In this document: piece after piece, positions 27,376 through 35,394 of the stretch
Layout of the letters: every line of letters begins with the position of its first letter
Position numbering within the stretch: position 1 is the stretch's first letter
Source: an uncultured Alteromonadaceae bacterium
Lineage (GTDB): Bacteria; Pseudomonadota; Gammaproteobacteria; Enterobacterales; Alteromonadaceae
Assembly: GCA_947503265.1 (NCBI GenBank)
Contig: CANNDC010000017.1
Location: 20,686 to 84,685 of the forward strand
Direction of reading: 5' to 3'
Length of the DNA: 64,000 nt
Program-made: the position numbers and the translations under genes
The notes under the pieces: model-generated
What the model was told of the DNA's origin: nothing
Database searches by the model: none
Seen by the model: the letters and a program-made list of their open reading frames with translations, nothing else

Positions 27376-27720
27376 TTTTTATTTTGCTCCATAATCTGCG
27401 CGTTGCTCGTTGTTAACGCTTGCCTGAAACTATCCTTTCATCATTTTACTATCAAGCTTTTCTCTTTTAGGAGAAACCGAAATGAGAACAAATCTACACA
27501 ACAGAAATTCTATTTGAAACGACTATTAAGTCGAATAGCTCTCACTAAAAAGCCATAAAACTTTAGTTAAAGACCTAGATTAAGGCCATATTTTTTCTCA
27601 TTTGGATATAAAACATCCCAAAGTTAAACAAAAACTTAATTGATTATTTATTATACAATCTTGGCATGATAGATTTAACAATACTCAAGTCACTTTTAAC
27701 GGATAAAAAGGGGTCTTAAG
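27376..27720. other. 345-base AT-rich intergenic region
   Basis: Divergent promoter region between the metallo-hydrolase and the PEP-CTERM gene. It holds a short palindrome (CGACT-ATTA-AGTCG near 27520-27535) and runs of A/T. I checked for a sigma-54 site near 27662 (TTGGCATG), because some PEP-CTERM genes use one, but the expected GC 10 bases downstream is missing. No ORF. Confidence 0.5.
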
Positions 27721-28506
27721 ATGTATAACCTTAAAAAATGTTTAGTAAAACTTTCTACAGTCTTATTACTATCAATTGCATCAATAGCCAACGCAACTGT
27801 GATCAGCACCGAAATCATGGGTGGCGAATCAATTTGGCTGGCAGGTAGAACCGATTTAACCATCCCTGCAGCGGGAGTGCTTTGGCCGGGTGGTTTAGCA
27901 AGGCACCCCGTCACTCCTGAGCTAATCCAAGAAACCCTACCCGACAGTTTTGCGGTCACAGGTGGAGATGTAGTCAGAGTATTGGATCCTGCATCTGGCG
28001 GAATTAGCTTCTTCAATGGTTTTGGCGGCACAATTTATGGTCCTGCAGGAAACGGTTTACCAGGTGACAGTACAATTAACGCATTTGGAGGAATTAGCGG
28101 CTATATTGGTACCCAAGGGGCGCTTGTGGGATTATTTCTAGATGATGCAATACCTGATGGAACAACTTTACCACCGCCTTCCCTTGATTTCTCAACTTCA
28201 GGAATTGGAATTGAGTTTTCCAACCTTTTACCCTCTTTAGGGCAGGTGTTTTATATTGGAGATGGAGTTACAGCTTCAAACGACTTTCAAACCTTTGTTG
28301 CACCAACAGGCGCAACGCGATTTTTCCTTGGTGTCACTGACGGCTTCAACTTCATTGGTGATCCTGGTGCTTATGACGATAATGATGGTTCCTATAGAGT
28401 TACACTTGGTATTAATGCCATACCGACAAACATTTCAGAACCAGCAGTATTAAGTCTATTAGGGCTTGGCCTAGTACTTGCCTTTAGGCGTTCGAAGAAA
28501 ATCTAA
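27721..28506 (+). CDS. PEP-CTERM sorting domain protein
   Basis: 261-residue exported protein. N-terminal Sec signal (LVKLSTVLLLSIASIANA) and a C-terminal sorting tail of the PEP-CTERM kind: SEPAVLSLLGLGLVLAFRRSKKI is the Pro-containing motif, the single membrane helix and the basic end. The first residue of the motif is Ser-Glu-Pro rather than the usual Pro-Glu-Pro. Exosortase cleaves such tails and passes the protein to the cell surface or exopolysaccharide matrix. The body is Gly/Phe-rich with two cysteine-free beta-type stretches and no known domain. SD AAGGGG. No exosortase gene is in the window. Confidence 0.88.
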   Translation: MYNLKKCLVKLSTVLLLSIASIANATVISTEIMGGESIWLAGRTDLTIPAAGVLWPGGLARHPVTPELIQETLPDSFAVTGGDVVRVLDPASGGISFFNGFGGTIYGPAGNGLPGDSTINAFGGISGYIGTQGALVGLFLDDAIPDGTTLPPPSLDFSTSGIGIEFSNLLPSLGQVFYIGDGVTASNDFQTFVAPTGATRFFLGVTDGFNFIGDPGAYDDNDGSYRVTLGINAIPTNISEPAVLSLLGLGLVLAFRRSKKI

Positions 28507-28529
28507 CTAGTTGATTTGTCAATATTCGC

Positions 28530-28558
28530 AAAGGCCAAATTTTTTATCTGGCCTTTTT
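28530..28558 (+). terminator. intrinsic terminator after the PEP-CTERM gene
   Basis: Eight-pair stem AAAGGCCA (28530-28537) with TGGCCTTT (28549-28556), 11-base T-rich loop and a run of five T at 28554-28558. It lies 24 bases past the stop, so the PEP-CTERM gene is probably transcribed apart from the downstream sigma-factor operon. Confidence 0.8.
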
Positions 28559-28683
28559 GTCACAGCATAAGAACCTCCTATCAATTAGACTAGAAAAAAT
28601 TCGCTTTCCAATTGCGTCTATTATTTACCTCCTGTAATTTATATTGATACTACGAATTTGCCGTATCCTCATTAAGGAGAGCA

Positions 28684-29445
28684 ATGCTAGGATTGGAACC
28701 AAGCGAAAAATTTCCGCTAAACCTTGTCGAAAGAATTTCGTCAGGTGACAAAACAGCCGAACAGGAATTGGTTGAAAAATATTGGCATAGTTTGTTTTTT
28801 ATCGTTAACAGACAAGCTAAAAACCCCGATCTCGCTGCTGACATCACTCAAGACGCATTAATTACAGTAATAAACCATTCACGTGATGGAAAAATAGACA
28901 ATCCTGATGCCATTGCCCAGTATATTCGGCAAGTAGGTATGAACATGTTGATTGCCCATTATAGAAAGGAAAATCGTCATAAAGTCGATTCCAGCGAGCA
29001 AATTGATGTTGAATTCCCAGATCTTTCTAGCGATATTCCAAAGGAATACGCTGGGATCCAGATGAAGAAGATAGTTATTCAGTTAATGGATGACTTGCCG
29101 ACCGACAGAGATAAGGATATTTTGCTCCGCCATTTTGTTTACGACCAGTCAAAAAAAGATATCTGTAATGAATTAAATATCACCCAGGATCATTTTGATA
29201 AAGTATTGTATCGAATTAGAGCCCGACTGAAACAGATCATTCAAGTCAAACTTGGAGTCGACCTGTCTAAATCCAGTATTTCCCAATTTCTGAGTTTGGC
29301 CTTAATTTTAAACTGCTTACTTATCAATGATATAGAAAATTCGGAAAATCTTGATACTGTTTTAGTGCGAGAAAACCCGTCTAAGCTGCACTTATATGTT
29401 ATTGAAGTAAAAGACGGACATGGCCGCCTTCCTGGGATGAAGTAG
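28684..29445 (+). CDS. ECF-type sigma factor with C-terminal extension
   Basis: 253 residues. Region 2 spans about residues 20-95 (AEQELVEKYWHSLFFIVNRQ, then DLAADITQDALITVINHSRDG, matching the region 2.2 helix and ECF DLVQE position) and region 4 about 130-190 (LPTDRDKDILLRHFVYDQSKKD, HFDKVLYRIRARLKQII), the recognition helix-turn-helix. The usual ECF protein ends about here, but this one continues for about 60 residues, including a hydrophobic run (SQFLSLALILNCLLIND) that could touch the membrane or the partner. SD AAGGAG. The anti-sigma-like gene follows after 2 bases, so the pair is coupled. It probably activates its own operon. Confidence 0.9.
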   Translation: MLGLEPSEKFPLNLVERISSGDKTAEQELVEKYWHSLFFIVNRQAKNPDLAADITQDALITVINHSRDGKIDNPDAIAQYIRQVGMNMLIAHYRKENRHKVDSSEQIDVEFPDLSSDIPKEYAGIQMKKIVIQLMDDLPTDRDKDILLRHFVYDQSKKDICNELNITQDHFDKVLYRIRARLKQIIQVKLGVDLSKSSISQFLSLALILNCLLINDIENSENLDTVLVRENPSKLHLYVIEVKDGHGRLPGMK

Positions 29446-29447
29446 AA

Positions 29448-30086
29448 ATGAATAAGGAATATATTGAGCAACATGAAATTGCACACCGTTATTTGGCGGG
29501 GTCTTTGTGTGCAGAAGAAATTGAACAATTTGAAGTTTACTTAATGGAGCATCCGCAGATGCTTGAGGAACTCGAATTAAACTCGATCATTAAGACTCAT
29601 GCTTCTGCCTACAAGCCTAAAATAACAAGCACATCAAAATGGCGAAGTCTATTTACACAGCCACTATACGTAAGCTTTAGCACTGCGGTAGTTTCTTTGT
29701 TCTGTTTCGCCATGTTCCTTACGATTGCTGACATACATTTTTCCCCAACATCGACAAACCATGCAAAAACCTCCTTAATCTATTTGGAAACGCAAAGAAG
29801 CAGTTCACCACTGGGTTCTGCTACGGACATTAATATCAAAGAGGCAAATGAGCTCCTCGTTTTCTCCATGTCGGTTTCAGCTGAACCGAATCAGCAGTTT
29901 GACGTTTTTATAAAATCCTCAAACGGTTCTATGGTGGCCACTCTCAATGGATCTGGCAACGAATATGGTGATTTGGTGGTGAGTATAGTGTCTGATCAAT
30001 TGGCTACCGGAAGTTATGAAGTGACTGCTATAGCAAAAGGTCAAACTGAAGCAGCATTCTCTTCAACAATTAGAGTCAAAAGATAA
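29448..30086 (+). CDS. membrane-anchored anti-sigma-like protein
   Basis: 212 residues. The cytosolic N-terminus (residues 1-65) is helical and has the form of an anti-sigma domain (HRYLAGSLCAEEIEQFEVYL, MLEELELNSIIKTH) without the zinc-binding CxxC. One membrane helix covers about residues 73-95. The remaining 115 residues face the periplasm and read as a small beta-sandwich (ANELLVFSMSVSAEPNQQFDVFI, GDLVVSIVSDQLATGSYEVTAIA). It follows the sigma gene by 2 bases. Expected role: hold the ECF factor at the membrane until a periplasmic signal or protease frees it. The assignment rests on position, topology and weak motif match. Confidence 0.8.
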   Translation: MNKEYIEQHEIAHRYLAGSLCAEEIEQFEVYLMEHPQMLEELELNSIIKTHASAYKPKITSTSKWRSLFTQPLYVSFSTAVVSLFCFAMFLTIADIHFSPTSTNHAKTSLIYLETQRSSSPLGSATDINIKEANELLVFSMSVSAEPNQQFDVFIKSSNGSMVATLNGSGNEYGDLVVSIVSDQLATGSYEVTAIAKGQTEAAFSSTIRVKR

Positions 30087-30172
30087 CGAGAGCTTAAAAT
30101 AACGTGCCAGAATGCATTTTTGGCTCTAGACGCTAGCTGGACTGTACTTCTTTACGGGGTGTCACAATACCT

Positions 30173-31468
30173 ATGAGTGTTCGATACAAAAAATTAAAAA
30201 AGCTCTCTCGTTCAATGTCTAGCAATGATGCAAAAAGTTCCAATATTGATGCGGGCCAAACGTATATTGGTCAAATGATTTCTCACGATATAGTGCCTCA
30301 CGTCAATTCAAACTCCACTAGAATTTCGCCTACCTTAAATTTAGACAGTATCTATGGCGAGTTTGAAGACGAACACTATGCAAACTCTCCAAGTCAAATT
30401 CCACTATTAAATTCAGATGGTAGTTTTCGATTGGCAAAGATTGAAGGACATTCCGCAGATTTCTTCAGAATGTATGGTAGACCTTTAATTGTAGAGCCAC
30501 GAAATGATGGCAATGTGATTATCTCGCAACTTCACGTATTTTGGATGCGCTTTCACAATCTGCTGTTAAACAAAGGCTATGTTGCTTCTGCATTGGAGGC
30601 TAAACACAAGGTAATCAAACTTTTTCAAGCGGTTGTGGTTGAAGAGTTTGCCCGTCAAATAATGACGACGGCGGTTCATAGTGCTTACTTCGAAGATGAC
30701 AATACTTTCCTTGATCCTGCTGTTTTAAACTGGCAGCCCGACACTATTCCAGACTTTTTCCGGTTCGCATCGTTTCGTTTTGGTCATAGCATCGTTCGAA
30801 ACGATTATATTTTTAGCGACAAAACTAGTTCAAGTTTGAGTCGTTTTATGAATGTTGAGAAGAATCTCACTAGCGAGTTAGTGATAGATTGGAAGTACTT
30901 CTTTGGTAGCTATGCTCAAAAAACTGAACAGCTAGATAGTCATATTGCAGAACAAATGGCTCGAATAAATCTAGGGGTCGGATCACAAACAGTTGATGTT
31001 CCTTTCCTTAATTTGTTGGCTGCCAAAATATCCGGACTAGAGAGCGGTGTCGGTCTACTAAAAAAAATATTGTCTCAAAGCAATGCCGAAGAACTTAAAT
31101 TGCGATTTGATATTGGATTCTTGGAGTCATTCGATACCGCATCATTTGCCAAGCTTATTCGTAAAAACAAACTCAAAGTGAAACGTATTCCGCTTTGGCC
31201 CTATCTTTTACACGAAGCAAAAATAAAATCATTTGGAATGAAATTAGGACCTTTAGGCAGTATGCTAAATGCAGAAGTTTTATCCACTGCAATTCGGACA
31301 AGTTCAACAAGTATCTATACTCGTTACAATGGCTTCGATAGTGTTGAAGGCTATAAAGGAATGGGTGAACTGAGTGATAAATTATTACTAATGAAAGAGA
31401 ATAACGAGGCTGGTGAGCATTTGCCCATCATGTCTATTCTGACCCAATTTCTATCAGAAAATGAATAG
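30173..31468 (+). CDS. animal-type heme peroxidase (An_peroxidase superfamily)
   Basis: 431 residues without a signal peptide. The distal site is visible in YIGQMISHDI (Gln34 and His38, with the Q-x3-H spacing of myeloperoxidase); the catalytic Arg lies in LHVFWMRFHNLLLN (Arg126, the position of REHN); the proximal His is His205 in FRFGHSIVRND. The Asp that forms a heme ester link in mammalian peroxidases is Ser37 here. YGxFED and EPRNDGNV are further family blocks. Such enzymes oxidise halides or organic substrates with H2O2. Cytosolic location is inferred. Third gene of the sigma-factor operon, 86 bases after the anti-sigma gene; its ribosome-binding site is weak. Confidence 0.88.
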   Translation: MSVRYKKLKKLSRSMSSNDAKSSNIDAGQTYIGQMISHDIVPHVNSNSTRISPTLNLDSIYGEFEDEHYANSPSQIPLLNSDGSFRLAKIEGHSADFFRMYGRPLIVEPRNDGNVIISQLHVFWMRFHNLLLNKGYVASALEAKHKVIKLFQAVVVEEFARQIMTTAVHSAYFEDDNTFLDPAVLNWQPDTIPDFFRFASFRFGHSIVRNDYIFSDKTSSSLSRFMNVEKNLTSELVIDWKYFFGSYAQKTEQLDSHIAEQMARINLGVGSQTVDVPFLNLLAAKISGLESGVGLLKKILSQSNAEELKLRFDIGFLESFDTASFAKLIRKNKLKVKRIPLWPYLLHEAKIKSFGMKLGPLGSMLNAEVLSTAIRTSSTSIYTRYNGFDSVEGYKGMGELSDKLLLMKENNEAGEHLPIMSILTQFLSENE

Positions 31469-31477
31469 GAAAATAGC

Positions 31478-32023
31478 ATGGCTGATAACCTAGAAATTTT
31501 GTGTAATATCGACTTCTGGACTGCCAGTCATGATGATCTACCGTCACCTATTCTCGATAAAAAAGTCGTACGAAGCCAAGCTGGATCATTAACAGAAGAA
31601 CAATTAGCAAATGAAGAGCGTATGGTTTTGGGGTGGTTACCGGACATCTGCGAATCAAATTGTGACTATACGAGAGAAAAAGAAGAATATATGTGTTTCC
31701 TTGCCAATCGACTCTCAAGTGAAGGGTATATTTATCAAGAGGCGCTGGGTAAGCCTTGGTTCGGATTCTTAGTTCAGGTGATGGCAGGCTTAAAATTTGA
31801 AATGGTAGCTAGGACAGAAGGTGGATGCTTTCTTCAAAATCAACAGAATATTGGTGAGATTATTGGCGGCTGGAAAATGTCCAGTTGGGAAGTGATACCT
31901 GACTCAGACACGCCAACGGAAAAGGTATGGGATACTATTGTTTGGGAAAAAGATTTTATGGATTCTACGACTGAGATTGTGACCGCGCACTCTTGGAAAC
32001 CATACACAGCCAATGCCGAATAG
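31478..32023 (+). CDS. orphan protein in the sigma/peroxidase/CHAT operon
   Basis: 181 residues, soluble and acidic, with five cysteines (ILCNIDFW, DICESNCDY, YMCFLAN, EGGCFLQ). No domain is recognised. A short helical middle (WFGFLVQVMAGLKFEMVAR) is followed by a Trp-rich C-terminus (GGWKMSSWEVIPDSD, IVWEKDF). It begins 9 bases after the peroxidase stop (SD AGGAA) and its end overlaps the CHAT gene by 11 bases, so it is firmly part of the operon. Candidate roles are a peroxidase partner or a CHAT substrate, both inference. Confidence 0.8.
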   Translation: MADNLEILCNIDFWTASHDDLPSPILDKKVVRSQAGSLTEEQLANEERMVLGWLPDICESNCDYTREKEEYMCFLANRLSSEGYIYQEALGKPWFGFLVQVMAGLKFEMVARTEGGCFLQNQQNIGEIIGGWKMSSWEVIPDSDTPTEKVWDTIVWEKDFMDSTTEIVTAHSWKPYTANAE

Positions 32024-35000
32024 CGCAACTCCCATCATATACGCTTGCCTTAACGCTTTGTTAGTTCGAATTCGAAAGAGCCCTTTCGCGCCAATACAAC
32101 TATTGCTGTGTGTGCTGATCAGCTTTTCTTTCAACTTAGACGCAAGATCCATCACCACTTTTGATCAGTCCGACAACATACTTGTAGTCAGTTTGTATTC
32201 AAATGGTGTTGAGCCTAACATTCAACTAGAGCTTAACGGGCAAGAACCAAAAGCGCTGTTTAGCTTGCAGCAATATTTGCAACAGGACTTTTTCGTTCTC
32301 GAAGGGGTCGACTCCATTGCCGAAGCAAGATTTACTTCGGATAGTGCCGATACGGTTTATGCGGCAGAACAAATCAATGATTTATCTGATGTAGAGATAA
32401 ACGTCTTAAGGACATTGAATAGCATTTTTAACGACATAAGCGACTACTCAATTCAATTGCAAGCAATCAACGAACTCCTTACAAATAATAAGTTGTCACC
32501 AAAAATCAGTCAGTATATTACGCTTCAAAAATCTTATTTAACCTTAGACAATTTGGATTTTAAACTCGCTTTGCAAACTAGCGAGCGTTATTTTTTTAAC
32601 TTAGAACGCAAGTTAGCCTTCCAATGCTATTTCTTAACTCAGGCTAACAATAACGCAACGGCTCCTCTTGCTGTTGTCACAGGAATTATCGCTGACATTG
32701 GCAAAACGATAATCGAAATTGATCGACATCAAGGTCAATTGAGCGTTTCAAGACAGGCAAAGCAATTAGATAAATCCAGTTATCTAGCCGCGTGCCAACT
32801 CCCATTGGATAAAGCAGCATCGGTTTCTATCTATGGAGACTCCCTGATCCAAGACGCCCAAAAAATACTCGATGCTAGTCTAGTTATGGCAAATAAGATT
32901 GGTGATACAAACTTAACGGCAAAAGTAATGGATAGCTTGTGGATCCTTAATAATAGACTCGGGTTACAAAGTGAGGCTGAGATCATTTCGCGGCAAACGT
33001 TGAGTCTGTTGAAGGAAAAACCGTCGTTGGTTGAACAATATGCGGTAATGTCCAGTCAAGCTGCCACATCCTTGATGGAATTGGGACGGTATTCTGAAGC
33101 GATTAAAGTCCTTGCATCTGCGTATTCAGAACAAGATGATATTCATTTCAAAACTAAAGAAAACATTCTATTTTCTAGCGGCTTCCTATTTAGAAAATTA
33201 GGAGAATATGACACAGCGATACAATATTTTGGACGAATTCTTGAAAGCTATGAAATTTCGACCAATTCTCAATGGGAGTTAGCCACGCTTCCTTGCGCCG
33301 AAAAATATCTGAAAGACGAAAGTCCTGCAGCTGTGCTTACCCAATTGGGCACCATAAAACGCATGCAAGGCAGCTATATTGAAGCGATTGCATTGTTAAA
33401 ATGTGCGCTTTCTTTGTACCCGAATGACCATTTTTACTACAAATTGGTCTCTGAAATTGAGTTAGCACACAATCTAGTGAGGGTCGCTAGGTACTCTGAA
33501 GCAATGGAAGCAATGCCTACAAAAGAGCGAATTGCCGCTGCCCAAATGCCACAAAAGTTGGATGCGGAGCTCATTAATGTCGCACTGCATTCAGCGATGG
33601 GAGAGGATGATCAACTTTCTCAAGCCCTAGAACGAATTTCGCAATTGTTGGGTCACAATCAGTTTCTAAAGATATGCGCAGATGAATCAACTTGTTTGGA
33701 TGCACAAAGTTCTGTTGAATATCCGATAAAACAAATTCAATTGTTCAAATTGCTGATCGATATTACCCCTAGGGATCAAAATTCTGAGCTTATCGAGTTT
33801 TACTTCCAACGAGCCACTCGCGTTCTAAAACACATTAGAAAAGCCGCAATAGTGCCACAAGCTTGGAATCAAGCTCAGTACTCTCTTGTTGAAGCCTATG
33901 TGGATGCTAAGTTCGAAAGTACTAGGGACAATCTCTTTTCTATCAATTCAACGCTATTTGAAGTGCTCGAGCAGTTTTATTCACTGCAATTAGACGAGGA
34001 ACGCCGGTTATATTCTCACAGTCGAGACATCAAGACTGAAACCCAGTTAAATCAGGCCTTCGAAGCATGGATGAAGGCTGAACAAGCCCTCCTCGTAGCC
34101 CCTCAAGAACAACGGAGTATGCGCAATACTGACGTAATAAATGCTAGAAATCGATTTTTCCAGTATCAACCTGTAAAGAAAATGGATAGTCAAATAAGCG
34201 CACAAGGAAGGTTTTCATTGGCAGAGATTCAACATTTGATGAACGCAGAAGATATTTTTATTCGATATTTTGTTGGTGCCAAAAGAAAGTTTGCCCTTAT
34301 TGTTACTAAGAACGATATCAATAGATTGGATTTGGATTCAACGCAATCGTTGAGCTGGCAGGACAATCATTATAATGAAATCAACTGGCAAGAATTTGCA
34401 TCATTTTCGCAAGAAAATCATATTTTACCTGTCCAAAAATTGCTTTCTGGACAATATAAAAAGTTAGTTATTGTGCCAGATCAATCTCTCCACAAACTGC
34501 CCTTCTCTGCATTGAAATTGCAAGGTGAAAATGGAAATTCGTTTTATCTAGGCAGTAAATTACAACTAGTTTTAACTCAATCTGCCTATCAGTATTTTGC
34601 GCCAAAACCGGCTAGTGCATCGAAACCTACCGTTGCTCTTTACGCTGCATCAGGAAAGTTTGACGAGACAAACATGTCTAAGGCAAATATTGCATCAGAT
34701 TCCATTATACATTGGATTCAAAATATTGAGCCCTTACCCGGTGTCCTCAAAGAAGCAAAAACCATAGAAAATTTTTTCAAAAAGCACACCATTTTAAAAG
34801 GCATTGAATCGCAAGCGACACGAGATTTCTTAATGTCTGCTGATGTGCGTCAATCCGATATATTGCATATTGCAACGCATGGGTTATTTGATCCTCAGTC
34901 TCCTGATTCGGTGGGTTTGATGACCTATTCAGACGAAAATAAGGGGATGGTAAGTCTTATCACACTAAATGAGCTGCTGAGCGAATCTTTCTCTTCTGAA

Positions 35001-35321
35001 ATGATAGTAGTGAGCGGCTGTAACACTATGATGGGTAGAAATTACAAAGGGTCTGGAATGCGCAGTTTAACTAGAGGATTCCTAGCACAAGGAGCGAACT
35101 CTGTTCTGGGAACCATCTGGCCCATTCCAGACGCCGCTACCGCTTATTTTATGCGAAGTTTCTATAAAAATTTGGTTTCGAGTTCTCATAATTCTGCGGA
35201 AGCATTAAGACTGGCAAGAATTGAATTGATGAACAATCCGCGATATCGGCACCCCAGATATTGGGCGGGTTTTGTGTTGAATTCGCGCAATCAAGCGGCG
35301 GAAAACTTTGTGTTCAATTAG
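32013..35321 (+). CDS. exported or membrane-anchored TPR-CHAT (caspase-like) protease
   Basis: 1102 residues. An N-terminal RIRKSP plus a hydrophobic run (about residues 25-41) is a signal peptide or anchor, possibly cut near LDA-RS. A small beta domain (about 46-105) precedes helical TPR-like repeats (about 130-560, for example RYSEAIKVLASAY and EYDTAIQYFGRIL), then a linker. The C-terminal 330 residues form a CHAT domain: the His in LHIATHGLFD is His956 and the Cys in VVSGCNT is Cys1003, so the caspase-type dyad is intact; QGANSVLGTIWPIPD and ALRLARIELM end the domain. CHAT proteins are clan CD cysteine peptidases and usually act on a specific partner. Overlaps the orphan gene by 11 bases. 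A TTG at 32058 is an alternative start. Confidence 0.9.
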   Translation: MPNSATPIIYACLNALLVRIRKSPFAPIQLLLCVLISFSFNLDARSITTFDQSDNILVVSLYSNGVEPNIQLELNGQEPKALFSLQQYLQQDFFVLEGVDSIAEARFTSDSADTVYAAEQINDLSDVEINVLRTLNSIFNDISDYSIQLQAINELLTNNKLSPKISQYITLQKSYLTLDNLDFKLALQTSERYFFNLERKLAFQCYFLTQANNNATAPLAVVTGIIADIGKTIIEIDRHQGQLSVSRQAKQLDKSSYLAACQLPLDKAASVSIYGDSLIQDAQKILDASLVMANKIGDTNLTAKVMDSLWILNNRLGLQSEAEIISRQTLSLLKEKPSLVEQYAVMSSQAATSLMELGRYSEAIKVLASAYSEQDDIHFKTKENILFSSGFLFRKLGEYDTAIQYFGRILESYEISTNSQWELATLPCAEKYLKDESPAAVLTQLGTIKRMQGSYIEAIALLKCALSLYPNDHFYYKLVSEIELAHNLVRVARYSEAMEAMPTKERIAAAQMPQKLDAELINVALHSAMGEDDQLSQALERISQLLGHNQFLKICADESTCLDAQSSVEYPIKQIQLFKLLIDITPRDQNSELIEFYFQRATRVLKHIRKAAIVPQAWNQAQYSLVEAYVDAKFESTRDNLFSINSTLFEVLEQFYSLQLDEERRLYSHSRDIKTETQLNQAFEAWMKAEQALLVAPQEQRSMRNTDVINARNRFFQYQPVKKMDSQISAQGRFSLAEIQHLMNAEDIFIRYFVGAKRKFALIVTKNDINRLDLDSTQSLSWQDNHYNEINWQEFASFSQENHILPVQKLLSGQYKKLVIVPDQSLHKLPFSALKLQGENGNSFYLGSKLQLVLTQSAYQYFAPKPASASKPTVALYAASGKFDETNMSKANIASDSIIHWIQNIEPLPGVLKEAKTIENFFKKHTILKGIESQATRDFLMSADVRQSDILHIATHGLFDPQSPDSVGLMTYSDENKGMVSLITLNELLSESFSSEMIVVSGCNTMMGRNYKGSGMRSLTRGFLAQGANSVLGTIWPIPDAATAYFMRSFYKNLVSSSHNSAEALRLARIELMNNPRYRHPRYWAGFVLNSRNQAAENFVFN

Positions 35322-35328
35322 ATAAAAA

Positions 35329-35358
35329 CAAACCGCCAACATGTCTGTTGGCGGTTTG
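35329..35358 (-). terminator. strong intrinsic terminator of hslVU, also at the end of the CHAT operon
   Basis: A perfect 13-pair stem (CAAACCGCCAACA at 35329-35341 with TGTTGGCGGTTTG at 35346-35358) and a 4-base loop. On the minus strand a TTTTTATC follows at once, so it terminates hslU. On the plus strand it stands 8 bases after the CHAT stop, with weaker T content (ATGTTT), and may serve both directions. Confidence 0.85.
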
Positions 35359-35394
35359 ATGTTTGAAAGATAGAGGAATTAGTGAGTTATCGCG

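Noticed and set aside
27662..27680. Sigma-54 promoter before the PEP-CTERM gene
   Set aside because: TTGGCATG looks like the -24 element, but the GC of the -12 element is not found at the right distance.
28684..35321. Type III-E CRISPR locus (Craspase)
   Set aside because: The TPR-CHAT and sigma genes recall it, but no repeats, no Cas7-11 gene and no Csx30/31 homologue is present in the window, and the CHAT protein here has an export signal.
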